Positions 54,612 to 63,618 of a stretch of 64,000 nt of DNA are shown piece after piece. A model generated the notes under the pieces. That model was given only the letters and a program-made list of their open reading frames with translations. It was not told the DNA's origin and did not search any database. The stretch covers positions 1,644,780 through 1,708,779 of the forward strand of contig NZ_CP036528.1 in the NCBI RefSeq assembly GCF_004331915.1, read 5' to 3'. This DNA is from Ureibacillus thermophilus. GTDB taxonomy: Bacteria > Bacillota > Bacilli > Bacillales_A > Planococcaceae. Numbering within the stretch: position 1 is the first letter of the stretch; every line of letters starts with the position of its first letter. The position numbers and the translations under genes are program-made.

Positions 54612-57269
54612 TTATGGTGTTTCAGTTGTTGGAGAAGTCGGCTCTGTAGGTGGGTTGACACCGTTATTATTTCCAGTCTCATTTGGATTTCCGGTGTTTT
54701 CATTACCGGTATTTGGGTTATTATTTCCGTTATTACTATTGTTGTTTTTATTGCCATTATTGTTTTCGCTATTATTTCCGCTGTTGTTTCCACTATTGTT
54801 GTTTCCGTTTGGTTTTCCTTGGTTTCCATTGCCGTTATTGTGATTTGGCGGTGTTGGTTCAACAACTCCGTCTGGGGAATCTACTTCCGGCTCTTCAATA
54901 TCGCCATCAATCGTAATTGTTACAGAAGCAGGAGAACTGCGGACATCACCAATGATGGCTACAACCGTAAATGTGTATGTTCTTCCAGCTTCAACTCCAG
55001 TAAAGGTTGCTCGTTTATCAGCAGTAGTCGTGACAACGCTCGATTTTCCATCATCGGAATTCATGGATACTTCATATAGAACAGTTGAATCTTCGTAATC
55101 TTCTGGTACAGTGAAGTCCCATGATAAGTCGACAATACCAAAGGCTGGATTCACAGCTTGTAAATTAAATGGTACGGGGATTTCTTCTTTTTCATATTCA
55201 TCGGAAACCTCTGTCGGTTCTGTTCCGCGGACGAATAATTCTGTACGGCGTTTATCGCTTGGTGTATTTTTGCTTGCCAATTTTAACGGTTCAGTTCCGA
55301 CTTCAATCGTTGCTTCTACAACAGAATTCGGTTTTGTAAATCGTTTTGTTTGTTTTCCTTCAGAAATTTCGACCATGATTTTGTTGAACAATACTTGTGG
55401 AAGACGGCGTTCATCCCATGTTGTAATTGGATCTGAACGTTTTTCATAACCGCTCCAAATGGCAATAGAGTAGTTTGTTGTGTATCCGACAAACCATGAA
55501 TCCGGCACCGCTGAACTTGGTAAATTAAATTTACTAAAGTCTTCGGAATCATAGTTTGTTGTCCCTGTCTTACCCGCAATGTCTAATCCGGGAACTCTTG
55601 CTGCTGTACCTGTAGCGTTTGGTTTATTGCCTACGACATCTCGGAGCATATCTGTAATCATATATGCCGTATAGTCGTTCATAGCGACAACAGGTTCTTG
55701 TTTAGTTGTGATTTTCGAACCGTCGCGGAAGACGATTTCTTTAATCGTATACGGTTTATTATAGACGCCGTTATTTCCAAAAGCTGCATAGGCGCTAGCT
55801 AATTGGATTGGTGATAAGTGAATACCGCCGCCGCCAATGGCATCAGATTCATACACTTTTTCAGCATCAATGCCTAATTTAGAAATGAACTCTTTTGCTT
55901 CCCTTGCGCCGACTTCTTGGAAGGTTTTCACTGCTGGAACGTTTCTGGAAGCATATAGCGCTTCTCGGACGGTAATTGTGCCAAAATATTTTCCGTCCCA
56001 GTTGCCAAATTTTTTCCCGTTGGAATATTGATAAGGTTCATCCACAATGGTTTTGCCAGTCGACCATTTTAAATGCTCAATGGCAGGACCATAGGCAATA
56101 AGCGGCTTCATTGTGGAGCCCGGCTGTCTTCTTGTATCGTCAGCATAGTTGTAGCTTCTGCCTGCCCCATAATTTCGTCCGCCGCCAACAGCTCTTAATG
56201 CCCCGGATTTTGTATCAACGACTGCAACCCCTGATTGTATAGTTTCCGTTGGGAAATTGCTGTTATTATTCATTATGTTTTCGACCACTTCTTGAGCTTT
56301 TGGATCGAGGGTTGTGTAAACTTTGATGCCCTCTGAAAGTAAACTTGGATCTCTTTCTTCAATTTCATTTAACACAATATCCAAGAAAGCATCATATTTT
56401 GTGCCGGCAACGCTTTTTCTATGTTCTTCAGGCAATAAGCGGGAAGTGACATCGACTTTTTTCGCACTTTCCGCTTCCGCTTTAGTGATTTTGCCGTGTT
56501 GAACCATAAGGCTTAAAACGATATCGCGGCGTTTCTGTGCCCTTTCAGGATTTTTAAAAGGATTGTAATTGTTTGGACTTTGCGGCATACCTGCCAGCAT
56601 CGCAATTTCATCCAATTCCAATTCATCCAGCTCTTTTCCGAAGAAATACTCCGCGCCTGTAGCAAAACCATAAATGTTTCCCGAAATTAATACTTTATTA
56701 AAATACATTTCAAAAATTTCTTCTTTGCTGTATATGCGCTCAAGCTGAATGGCTAACCATGCTTCTTGGGCTTTACGTTTCAATGTTTTTTCATTACTTA
56801 AAAATGAGTTTTTCACGACCTGTTGGGTAATAGTACTTGCACCTTGGGATCCAAAACCGCCAGTCACGTTTGCTAAAACGGCTTTTCCGAGGCGCAATAC
56901 ATCAATACCAAAATGGTCAAAAAATCTTGAGTCCTCTGTTGCAAGAATCGCATCAATCATTTCCTGTGGAATGTCATCATAGTCAACGTATTTTCGATTC
57001 TCCACCCCGAATGTGGCAAAAGGTTCTCCGTTCATATCATAAAATTCTGCAGAAATAGGATCTTTTAACAAGTCTTCATTAAGTTCTGGCGCAGAACTTG
57101 CGTAATAAATGAACAGTCCAGCTCCAAAAACGGATCCCGCAAGAAAAAGGGAGAGAATGGAGATAATTCCCCATTTCAACCATTTTTTCATGGGTGTTTG
57201 TTTTTTTCTTTTTTGCTTTGATGCTCGCATTTTTCTTAGTTCTGATCGAGAACGTCTATTTTCGCTCAA
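54612..57269 (-). CDS. ponA: Bifunctional class A penicillin-binding protein (PBP1)
   Basis: 885 residues. One membrane helix (about 30-53), glycosyltransferase domain (about 75-250) with EDSRFFDHFG and QGASTITQQ, transpeptidase domain (about 340-640) with STMK (catalytic Ser), SRN and KTGTTN. A fibronectin type III-like domain follows (about 695-790), then a C-terminal tail of some 70 residues that is nearly half Asn with Gly, Ser, Thr and Pro. Polymerises and crosslinks peptidoglycan outside the membrane. The start is TTG 57269 after GCGAGG. It follows recU by 23 bases, the recU-ponA operon of Bacillus. Tail function unknown; such tails occur in other Bacillus PBP1. Confidence 0.96.
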   Translation of the reverse strand: MSENRRSRSELRKMRASKQKRKKQTPMKKWLKWGIISILSLFLAGSVFGAGLFIYYASSAPELNEDLLKDPISAEFYDMNGEPFATFGVENRKYVDYDDIPQEMIDAILATEDSRFFDHFGIDVLRLGKAVLANVTGGFGSQGASTITQQVVKNSFLSNEKTLKRKAQEAWLAIQLERIYSKEEIFEMYFNKVLISGNIYGFATGAEYFFGKELDELELDEIAMLAGMPQSPNNYNPFKNPERAQKRRDIVLSLMVQHGKITKAEAESAKKVDVTSRLLPEEHRKSVAGTKYDAFLDIVLNEIEERDPSLLSEGIKVYTTLDPKAQEVVENIMNNNSNFPTETIQSGVAVVDTKSGALRAVGGGRNYGAGRSYNYADDTRRQPGSTMKPLIAYGPAIEHLKWSTGKTIVDEPYQYSNGKKFGNWDGKYFGTITVREALYASRNVPAVKTFQEVGAREAKEFISKLGIDAEKVYESDAIGGGGIHLSPIQLASAYAAFGNNGVYNKPYTIKEIVFRDGSKITTKQEPVVAMNDYTAYMITDMLRDVVGNKPNATGTAARVPGLDIAGKTGTTNYDSEDFSKFNLPSSAVPDSWFVGYTTNYSIAIWSGYEKRSDPITTWDERRLPQVLFNKIMVEISEGKQTKRFTKPNSVVEATIEVGTEPLKLASKNTPSDKRRTELFVRGTEPTEVSDEYEKEEIPVPFNLQAVNPAFGIVDLSWDFTVPEDYEDSTVLYEVSMNSDDGKSSVVTTTADKRATFTGVEAGRTYTFTVVAIIGDVRSSPASVTITIDGDIEEPEVDSPDGVVEPTPPNHNNGNGNQGKPNGNNNSGNNSGNNSENNNGNKNNNSNNGNNNPNTGNENTGNPNETGNNNGVNPPTEPTSPTTETP

Positions 57270-57292
57270 TGCTATCGCCTCGCTTTTTTAAA

Positions 57293-57913
57293 CTAACATT
57301 CTTTGTTGCAAATATAATTTTTAATGATGCTTATATAATCAATTCGAGGATTGTAACCTGGAATGATCTCGTAACTTTTCGTTTCAAAGGTTTCAATCGG
57401 TATCGATTTTCTTCCTCCTTCTTTCATGTTGCACCATGCTTCGTACAAAACGGAAAAGGGAAGCAAAAAGTATCGGTTCAGCTTTGAAAATCGCACAATG
57501 GTAAAGGTAATGCCTTGTTGATTCACTACATTTTTCATATGGGTGATTTGATGTTCATGTACGTTTTTCAATGGAAAAGATGATGTGCTTTCCGTTTCTT
57601 TTGCTTCGAAATCGATATAGTAGCCGTTCCAAACACCATTATAATCCGTTGTGGAAGGAGTGCGAAAATATGCTTCCCGAATGACAGCAGCACTTCTTTT
57701 AGGGTACTCTACTTTGACGATTTGTATTGGAACAGGTTTCTTATGTATGATAGCGATTTGCCTGCTTAAATAGTATGCGTTTGTTTCATTAATTTCTTCT
57801 TCGAGGGTTTTCCCCCGATTGCTGTAAGAGAAATCTTTGTTTTTTTTCGTGCGAATTTTTGGTGCTTCATTTTTCGGCTTATAAGGTTTTCCGTTTGGAT
57901 ATTTAAGCATCAT
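57293..57913 (-). CDS. recU: RecU, Holliday junction resolvase
   Basis: 206 residues. Motifs: NRGKTLEEEIN (about 32-42), RSAAVIREAYFRTPSTTDYNG, GYYIDFEAKET with the metal-binding Asp-x-Glu-Ala-Lys, and LKNVHEHQITHM. These are the RecU active-site segments. Cuts four-way junctions during recombination. ATG 57913 (or 57910) follows AGAGGGTGA on the minus strand; TTG 57916 is also possible. Transcribed with ponA. Divergent from the small ORF at 58077. Confidence 0.95.
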   Translation of the reverse strand: MMLKYPNGKPYKPKNEAPKIRTKKNKDFSYSNRGKTLEEEINETNAYYLSRQIAIIHKKPVPIQIVKVEYPKRSAAVIREAYFRTPSTTDYNGVWNGYYIDFEAKETESTSSFPLKNVHEHQITHMKNVVNQQGITFTIVRFSKLNRYFLLPFSVLYEAWCNMKEGGRKSIPIETFETKSYEIIPGYNPRIDYISIIKNYICNKEC

Positions 57914-58076
57914 CAATCACCCTCTAAAAAAATGATATCCAAATCTCGTAATTAGTTTAACATAAAAAATGATCGAAAAAATTGTTCTTTTAGCTAACGA
58001 TGTCTAGTTTTGACAAGTCGAAAGGTTTTTCCCTCCTTGCATGGAATTATCCAATAAAATAAGAAGGAGGAATGGT

Positions 58077-58274
58077 ATGAACAAATTTCAATTGCTTTTA
58101 TCCCAAATCGATTGTTTAGATGAATTGATGACAGCTAAATTAGAAAATGAGCGAGCTATGATGAATGACCAATTTTTTGCTCAAATTGTTTCCACTCATC
58201 AGAAAGTAAGCTTAGCAGAAAAGAATGTTGATGTAAAGAATACTTGTTCCCCTATGGATAGTGAATTAGAATAG
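58077..58274 (+). CDS. Small protein of unknown function
   Basis: 65 residues from ATG 58077, seven bases after AAGAAGGAGG; the frame extends to 58041 without a ribosome site. It begins MNKFQLLLSQIDCLDELM, forms a short amphipathic helical region and ends in a polar tail. No family recognised. It lies 36 bases before the yppE-like gene, divergent from recU, in the position of the small ypp genes of Bacillus. Could be real given the strong ribosome site, but homology is needed. Confidence 0.55.
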   Translation: MNKFQLLLSQIDCLDELMTAKLENERAMMNDQFFAQIVSTHQKVSLAEKNVDVKNTCSPMDSELE

Positions 58275-58310
58275 ATTTTGATAGACTATGAAGTAAGAGG
58301 TATCTATCTT

Positions 58311-58688
58311 ATGAGTTTGTTAGAATTGACAAGAAAGTTGATGGAAGAGTGTGATGCGTCAAGAAATCGTTTTTTAAAAATGCGGGAGCTTGGCGCCACA
58401 CCAAATTTTTTTGAAGAAGTAAAGCCGTATGCAGACGAAATACACCAATTGCTTATAGATTGGAAAGAGTTGGCGATTCAATGGATTGAAGAACATCGCC
58501 CCAAATATATTCATGTTCAATAAATTCAAAATGTTGTAGAATCAATGGATAAATTTGTAGTTGAATCCTTTTATAAAGAAACGAGCAAGAAACGATTTTT
58601 TCAATCGGTGCATTCTGTAAGTTTTATCCTTTCAACTTTGTTAAGAGATTTGGAGGAGAAAAATCGTGAAGAAGAAAACAACCATTGA
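58311..58688 (+). pseudogene. yppE: YppE-like (DUF1798) gene interrupted by an in-frame TAA
   Basis: From ATG 58311 the frame reads LLELTRKLMEECD..., FFEEVKPYADEIH and HRPKYIHVQ, then meets TAA at 58521. The same frame stays open afterwards and continues IQNVVESMDKFVVE then SKKRFFQSVHSVSFIL to a stop at 58686, which matches the second half of YppE (123 residues in Bacillus; 125 codons here). One base change (CAA or GAA to TAA) explains the break. No frameshift is needed. The ATG lacks a strong ribosome site. The end overlaps the mrfA start by 23 bases. A truncated 70-residue product or readthrough is possible. Confidence 0.82.
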
Positions 58689-60939
58689 TGAACTTATTCG
58701 GGAATGGCAGCTGGATGAGGAATTAAGACAAAATATTGCTCATATTGTAACCATCGATGGAAAAGAAGGGGAATATGCAGATTTTCCAGAGCAATTGCAT
58801 CCATCCCTAAAAAAGGCGTTGATTGAGCGGGGGATTGAAAAGTTGTACACCCATCAACGCGAAGCCTTTGATTTAGCCCTTGCAGGAAAATCTTTTACGG
58901 CCATTACACCAACAGCTTCCGGAAAATCGCTGTGCTATCATTTGCCCGTGCTTCAAAAAATTCTTGAAAACCCATCTGCCCGGGCAATTTATTTATTTCC
59001 TACAAAAGCATTGGCGCAAGACCAAAAGACCGACTTGAATGAGCTGATTGATGCAATGGGCGAGGAAATATATTGCTATACATATGATGGAGATACTGCT
59101 CCAAGCATTCGGCAAAAGGTTCGAAAAGCAGGTCATATTGTCATGACGAATCCCGATATGCTTCATTCCGGAATTTTGCCCCATCATACAAAATGGGTTT
59201 CGCTATTTGAAAATTTACAGTTTATTGTCATTGATGAACTCCATACATATAAAGGCGTGTTTGGCAGCCATGTAGCCCACGTATTGCGGCGGCTTGTACG
59301 CATTTGCGAATTTTATGGCAGCCATCCTATTTTTATATGTACTTCCGCAACTATTAAAAATCCTAAAGAGTTGGCGGAAAAATTAACGAATACAAAACAT
59401 GAACTCATCGCTAAATCCGGAGCGCCGGTTGGAAAGAAAACTTTTATTTTTTACAATCCTCCAATCATCCATAAAACTTTTGGGGTTCGGCGAAGTTCGG
59501 TATTGGAAGCGAGCAGTTTAGCAGCACGGCTGTATCAGGCTGGCATTCAAACGATTGTGTTCGCCAAATCCCGGGTGACGGTGGAAAGGCTAGTCACCTA
59601 TTTAAAGGAGTTAACGAAACATAAAATCAACGACGAATCCATCCAAGGCTACCGCGGCGGCTATTTACCTTCAGAGCGTCGCCAAATTGAAAAAGGGTTG
59701 AGAGATGGAACGATTCAAATTGTCGTAAGTACAAATGCCCTTGAATTAGGGGTCGATATTGGACAACTGCAAGCTTGCATTATGACCGGGTATCCCGGCA
59801 ATATTGCAAGTGCATGGCAGCAGGCAGGGAGAGCGGGAAGAAGGCAGGAATCCGCATTAATCATTTATGTAGCCAATTCCACAGCACTAGATCAATATAT
59901 CATCCAACACCCGGAATATTTGCTTGGCAATTCTCCGGAAGAGGCGCTTATTAATCCGGACAATATTCTTATTTTAATGAGCCATTTAAAATGTGCAGCA
60001 TTTGAATTGCCTTTTTCGTCATCTGATTCCTATGGTGAATTTGAAGTTGAAGAGCTGCTTGAATATTTGCAGGAAGAAGGGGTGCTCGTCAAAACGAATG
60101 CCCATTTTTATTGGATGAGCGACCGCTTCCCTGCCCATGATGTGAATTTGCGTTCAACTGCGGAAGAAAATGTCGTCATTATCGACCAAACCATTCCTGC
60201 AGGTACAAAAGTCATTGGGGAAATGGATACGTTTTCAGCGATGACCCTTTTGCACGAAGAAGCCATTTATCTTCACCAAGGTGTCCAATATCAAGTGGAA
60301 AAACTCGATTGGGAAGAAAAGAAAGCGTATGTTCGCGAAGTGGATGTCAATTACTATACCGATGCAAATTTGGCGGTGGAATTAAAAATATTAAGCGAGG
60401 ACAAAACTGCTTCCTATAAATGTGTATCGGTAAGCTACGGCGATGTAAGTTTGGTAGCAATTCCTACTATTTTCAAAAAAATCCACATGACAACGCTGGA
60501 TAATATTGGTTCAGGAAAAATTCATATTCCGCCGATGGAAATGCATACAAATGCAACGTGGCTTTCTTTTGAATTACCAGAAAATTGGTCGGAAGAAATG
60601 CTTACGGATGCCTTAACTGGGGCGAGCTACGCCATCGGTTCACTCATCCCATTATATATTCAATGCGACAGGAAAGATGTCAACGTAGTGCCTCAAGTGA
60701 AGTCCGTCCATTATGAAAAACCAACTTTATTCATTTACGACAGCTATCCTGGAGGAATTGGATTAAGCGAAAAAGTTTATGATTTGCTCGTTCCAATTTT
60801 AGAATTGACGATTCAACATATACAATCCTGCCCGTGCCAACATGGCTGCCCATCTTGCATCGGAGCTCAAGACAGTTTAAGTGATGGGAAAGAGCGGGTT
60901 GTAAAAGTGTTGAACATAATTTTTAATGAAATGATGTGA
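58666..60939 (+). CDS. mrfA: MrfA (YprA), DEAD/DEAH-box helicase with DUF1998 zinc domain
   Basis: 757 residues. Helicase motifs: ITPTASGKS (Walker A, about 82-90), VIDELH (about 186), TSATI, and QAGRAGRR (motif VI). The C-terminal MZB/DUF1998 region ends with four Cys in CPCQHGCPSC (about 723-732), a zinc site. In Bacillus subtilis MrfA and MrfB repair mitomycin C adducts by excision independent of UvrABC. GTG 58666 follows TGGAGGAG. mrfB follows after four bases. Confidence 0.94.
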   Translation: MKKKTTIDELIREWQLDEELRQNIAHIVTIDGKEGEYADFPEQLHPSLKKALIERGIEKLYTHQREAFDLALAGKSFTAITPTASGKSLCYHLPVLQKILENPSARAIYLFPTKALAQDQKTDLNELIDAMGEEIYCYTYDGDTAPSIRQKVRKAGHIVMTNPDMLHSGILPHHTKWVSLFENLQFIVIDELHTYKGVFGSHVAHVLRRLVRICEFYGSHPIFICTSATIKNPKELAEKLTNTKHELIAKSGAPVGKKTFIFYNPPIIHKTFGVRRSSVLEASSLAARLYQAGIQTIVFAKSRVTVERLVTYLKELTKHKINDESIQGYRGGYLPSERRQIEKGLRDGTIQIVVSTNALELGVDIGQLQACIMTGYPGNIASAWQQAGRAGRRQESALIIYVANSTALDQYIIQHPEYLLGNSPEEALINPDNILILMSHLKCAAFELPFSSSDSYGEFEVEELLEYLQEEGVLVKTNAHFYWMSDRFPAHDVNLRSTAEENVVIIDQTIPAGTKVIGEMDTFSAMTLLHEEAIYLHQGVQYQVEKLDWEEKKAYVREVDVNYYTDANLAVELKILSEDKTASYKCVSVSYGDVSLVAIPTIFKKIHMTTLDNIGSGKIHIPPMEMHTNATWLSFELPENWSEEMLTDALTGASYAIGSLIPLYIQCDRKDVNVVPQVKSVHYEKPTLFIYDSYPGGIGLSEKVYDLLVPILELTIQHIQSCPCQHGCPSCIGAQDSLSDGKERVVKVLNIIFNEMM

Positions 60940-60943
60940 TCGG

Positions 60944-62197
60944 ATGAGTTATGAAAATAAAATAATGCAATTAAAAAAAATGCTTGGAAAAAAGAAAACA
61001 GAAGAATGTCCTAAACCTTCCTATCCAAAGCCTGAAAAGCCGGCCCACATAGATGAATGGGAAAAGGCCGGCCTTTCCATCGTGGAAAATGATTTTGGAG
61101 TCCTTGTAAAAAGACAAGTTCGGTATCCTATTTCATATAAACATGGACGATATAAATTGGAACAATTTTTTCATGTGGTAGAAAAATGGGAGAAAGCAAA
61201 CTTGGAACATCCCTATGCCATCCATTATGGAGAAAAGGTGTTGTTTTTTGATACGGAAACCACCGGATTAAAAGGTGTTGGCACACACATTTTTCTTCTT
61301 GGTCTTCTTGAAGTGGATGAAGAGGAATTTGTGCTGAATCAATATGTGCTGGCTGATCCAGCGAATGAAGCTGCTTTTTTATTTGAATCAAAGTTGTGGA
61401 AACAAGGATATACGATTGTGACATACAACGGAAAAAGTTTTGATTGGCCGATGCTTCAGATGCGCTGGACGTTCCATAAAAACTATTTGCCGAAACTGCA
61501 AATTCCTAGACAAATAGATCTATTTCATAGTTCTAAACGAATATGGAAAAATCATTTAGAAAAGGTTAAATTAATGAAGGTGGAAGAAGAAAAGTTGGGA
61601 TTTAAACGGGAAAACGATATTCCTGGATTTCTTGCACCAATCATTTATGCGGATGCAGTGAAAAGTGGAGATGCCACTGGACTGATGAAAGTACTTCAAC
61701 ATAATGAATGGGATATCTTGTCGCTAATTGTGCTTTACATTCATTCAACCAAACTTCTTCTGGATCAACAGCTGCAAGATGAAGCCATTACTTACACCAA
61801 TATTGGGAAATGGTATAAAGATTTAAAGGAACTGAAGCAAAGCGAGCAAGTCTTGTTAACTGTAACGGAACATTTTGATGAAAAGGAAACGGGGCTTGCT
61901 TATTACTATTTGGCCTTTCAGCAAAAACGCAACAAACAATTCAAAGAATCGATTGTATCTTTTCAAAAGGCTATTCATACAATTGATGGGAGAAAAAAAT
62001 TAGAGGCATATGAACAATTGGCAATGCTTTATGAACATCAAATGAAAGATGTTTCAAAGGCAATGCAGTATACAATAAAAGGAATTGAAATGCTTCAGGA
62101 GTCGGATTTTCTAAGTGAAAAGCAAAAGAAAAGCCGCTTGGAAAAATGGGATAAACGATTGCAGCGTTTAAAAACAAAAAGGGGGAAATACTCTTAA
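60944..62197 (+). CDS. mrfB: MrfB (YprB), DnaQ-like exonuclease with TPR tail
   Basis: 417 residues. RNase H-like exonuclease domain (about 95-260) with FFDTETTGLKG (two metal-binding acids), TYNGKSFDWPML, and NEWDILSL with the third Asp. The last 130 residues form TPR-like helix pairs (TNIGKWYKDLKELKQSEQVL). Acts with MrfA in mitomycin-lesion repair in Bacillus. The gene starts four bases after mrfA; ATG 60944 follows no classical ribosome site other than the end of mrfA, so coupling is likely. Confidence 0.92.
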   Translation: MSYENKIMQLKKMLGKKKTEECPKPSYPKPEKPAHIDEWEKAGLSIVENDFGVLVKRQVRYPISYKHGRYKLEQFFHVVEKWEKANLEHPYAIHYGEKVLFFDTETTGLKGVGTHIFLLGLLEVDEEEFVLNQYVLADPANEAAFLFESKLWKQGYTIVTYNGKSFDWPMLQMRWTFHKNYLPKLQIPRQIDLFHSSKRIWKNHLEKVKLMKVEEEKLGFKRENDIPGFLAPIIYADAVKSGDATGLMKVLQHNEWDILSLIVLYIHSTKLLLDQQLQDEAITYTNIGKWYKDLKELKQSEQVLLTVTEHFDEKETGLAYYYLAFQQKRNKQFKESIVSFQKAIHTIDGRKKLEAYEQLAMLYEHQMKDVSKAMQYTIKGIEMLQESDFLSEKQKKSRLEKWDKRLQRLKTKRGKYS

Positions 62198-62307
62198 ATA
62201 TAATGAATCATTTCCCAGGCAAGCGCAAAGTTTGACAAAATTTCTATTCAAAACACGTCGAATAATGCAAAAAAATACAATTTTATGGTGCTTTCTTGTC
62301 CTTGATA

Positions 62308-62327
62308 AAGGATGCATGTGGTATAAT
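62308..62327 (+). promoter_or_regulatory. Extended minus 10 promoter of gpsB
   Basis: TGGTATAAT at 62319-62327 is an extended minus 10 box; a TTGATA lies 14 bases upstream, a short spacer. The start would fall about 30 bases before the gpsB ATG. The 166-base gap after mrfB also has TTGACA at 62234. Confidence 0.5.
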
Positions 62328-62363
62328 ATATAGTACGTATGTATCGATGGAAGGGCGATGTGG

Positions 62364-62654
62364 ATGGAAATCAAATTAAATTCCAAGATGATATTGGAAA
62401 AAGAATTTAAGAGACAAATGAAAGGCTATAATATTGATGAAGTCGATGAATTTTTAGATATTATCATGGAAGATTACGACAATTTCAATAAAATTATTAA
62501 AGAGCTGCAGGAAGAGAACGCCCGGTTGAAAAAAGAACTGGAAGCGGCAAAAAAACAACAATCTCCCCAATTTGCAGGAAATACGAATTTCGATATTTTA
62601 AAGAGATTATCGAATTTGGAAAAGCATGTATTTGGCAATAAATTGTACGATTGA
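62364..62654 (+). CDS. gpsB: GpsB, cell division cycle adaptor
   Basis: 96 residues. N-terminal DivIVA-type lipid/partner-binding domain ([23 protein letters not shown]), a coiled coil (about 30-65), a linker, and the C-terminal [17 protein letters not shown] trimerisation segment. Shuttles PBP1 (ponA, at 54612) between side wall and septum in Bacillus. ATG 62364 is spaced eight bases from GGAAGGG; ATG 62358 is too close. rnpB follows, as in Bacillus. Confidence 0.95.
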   Translation: MEIKLNSKMILEKEFKRQMKGYNIDEVDEFLDIIMEDYDNFNKIIKELQEENARLKKELEAAKKQQSPQFAGNTNFDILKRLSNLEKHVFGNKLYD

Positions 62655-62667
62655 TAATAATCTCATA

Positions 62668-62695
62668 TTGATTTCAAGCATTTGTTTAGTATAAT
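62668..62695 (+). promoter_or_regulatory. Sigma-A promoter of rnpB
   Basis: TTGATT at 62668-62673, 16 bases, TATAAT at 62690-62695. The predicted start, about 62702-62705, matches the 5' end of the RNA drawn from its P1 helix. Confidence 0.75.
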
Positions 62696-62704
62696 AATAT
62701 GTAC

Positions 62705-63120
62705 ATCATAGTGATTTCGGGTAATCGCTGCAAACAATTTTTGTTTGTAGAGGAAAGTCCATGCTCACACGGATCTGAGATGACCGTAGTGTTCGTGCTT
62801 ACCGAAAAAATAAGGTAAGGCAAAGCTGTTTTAGCTTTGACGGCGGAAGTAAGACCTAAGTTGCTTTTTGCGATATGGTCGAGGCTTCCTGAAAGTGCCA
62901 CAGTGACGTAGCTTCACTGGAAACGGTGAAGGTGGAACGCGGTAAACCCCACGAGTGAGAAACCCAAATTATGGTAGGGGCGCTCTCCCGAAGGAAATGA
63001 ACGGAGGGAGGGACGGGAAGAATGGATCTTCCCGTAGATAGATGATTACCCCTGACAGTACGAGGCGAACGCTGCTTGAGTACGCAGGAACAGAACATGG
63101 CTTATAGAAATCGCTATGAT
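62705..63120 (+). ncRNA. rnpB: RNase P RNA, bacterial type B
   Basis: About 416 nt. Conserved blocks: GGGTAATCGCTG, GAGGAAAGTCCATGCTC (P4 5' part), GAAAGTGCCACAGTGACG, GTGGAACGCGGTAAACCCC, GAGAAACCCAAAT, GATAGATGATTACC, and ACAGAACATGGCTTA (P4 3' part). Ends are set by P1: ATCATAGTGATTT (62705) with AAATCGCTATGAT (63120), one G-U pair. The layout is the Bacillus type B. Processes tRNA 5' ends. The promoter and terminator are both in place. Confidence 0.97.
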
Positions 63121-63168
63121 GGGAAAACCGTTGAATATCCAAATTTGGCAATTCTAAACTTTTACAAT

Positions 63169-63201
63169 GAAAAAGCTCTCCAATCATTGGAGAGCTTTTT
63201 C
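63169..63201 (+). terminator. Rho-independent terminator after rnpB
   Basis: GAAAAAGCTCTCCAAT pairs with ATTGGAGAGCTTTTTC around a short loop. A and T runs on both sides. Confidence 0.93.
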
Positions 63202-63204
63202 ATT

Positions 63205-63530
63205 GGGTTCTTTGTCAAATGGTGTTGGTGAATAAATTTTAGTGACATTATTTGGTAATATGTAATCGGATGGCTTAGGGGAAATTCGAGGTTCCCCTAA
63301 GCGGTTTTTATTTTCGCTAAGTTTTGGGTAATGAATATTCGGTTTCTAAAGTGATAGAAGGATCGATAACCGAAAGAAATGCGTTTAATCACTTTGATTT
63401 TGTTATTAATCCCCTCTAAAATGCCGTTATTATAATCGTACTTTAGCGTATTCTCGACGTAATTGATGTATTTGTTGATTGTCTTGATGGCGGTTTTCAT
63501 ATAGCTGGATTCCCAAACCAATTTCAAAAA
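63205..63530 (-). mobile_element. ISL3-family insertion sequence remnant (3' end of transposase and terminal region)
   Basis: The minus strand encodes an ISL3-type transposase C-terminus (about 63297-63520): TAIKTINKYINYVENTL, NNGILEGINNKIKVIKRI, SFGYRSFYHFRNRI, ending KIKTA. Only about 70 residues of some 400 remain. GGGTTCTTTGTC near 63205 looks like the ISL3 terminal repeat, and a hairpin GCTTAGGGGAA / TTCCCCTAAGC at 63273-63302 ends the transposase. The frame continues upstream to 63707 only by chance, through the oxidase terminator and into that gene. Left-over of an old insertion between rnpB and the oxidase genes. Confidence 0.82.
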
Positions 63531-63535
63531 TAAGG

Positions 63536-63586
63536 AAACAGAGCGAATGGAAAAACTCATTGTTTTCTCCATTCGCTCTGTTTTTA
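63536..63586. terminator. Strong terminator of the oxidase gene (bidirectional)
   Basis: AACAGAGCGAATGGA pairs with TCCATTCGCTCTGTT; the A run at left serves as T run for the minus strand gene at 63619. Confidence 0.85.
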
Positions 63587-63618
63587 TGGACTTTTTAGAC
63601 AAGCCCTGAATTAGACTT

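Noticed and set aside
54538-55079. Plus-strand ORFs rich in Leu, Phe, Tyr and Val that look like membrane proteins
   Set aside because: They are the complement of the Asn-rich tail of ponA; low-complexity coding gives false hydrophobic frames.
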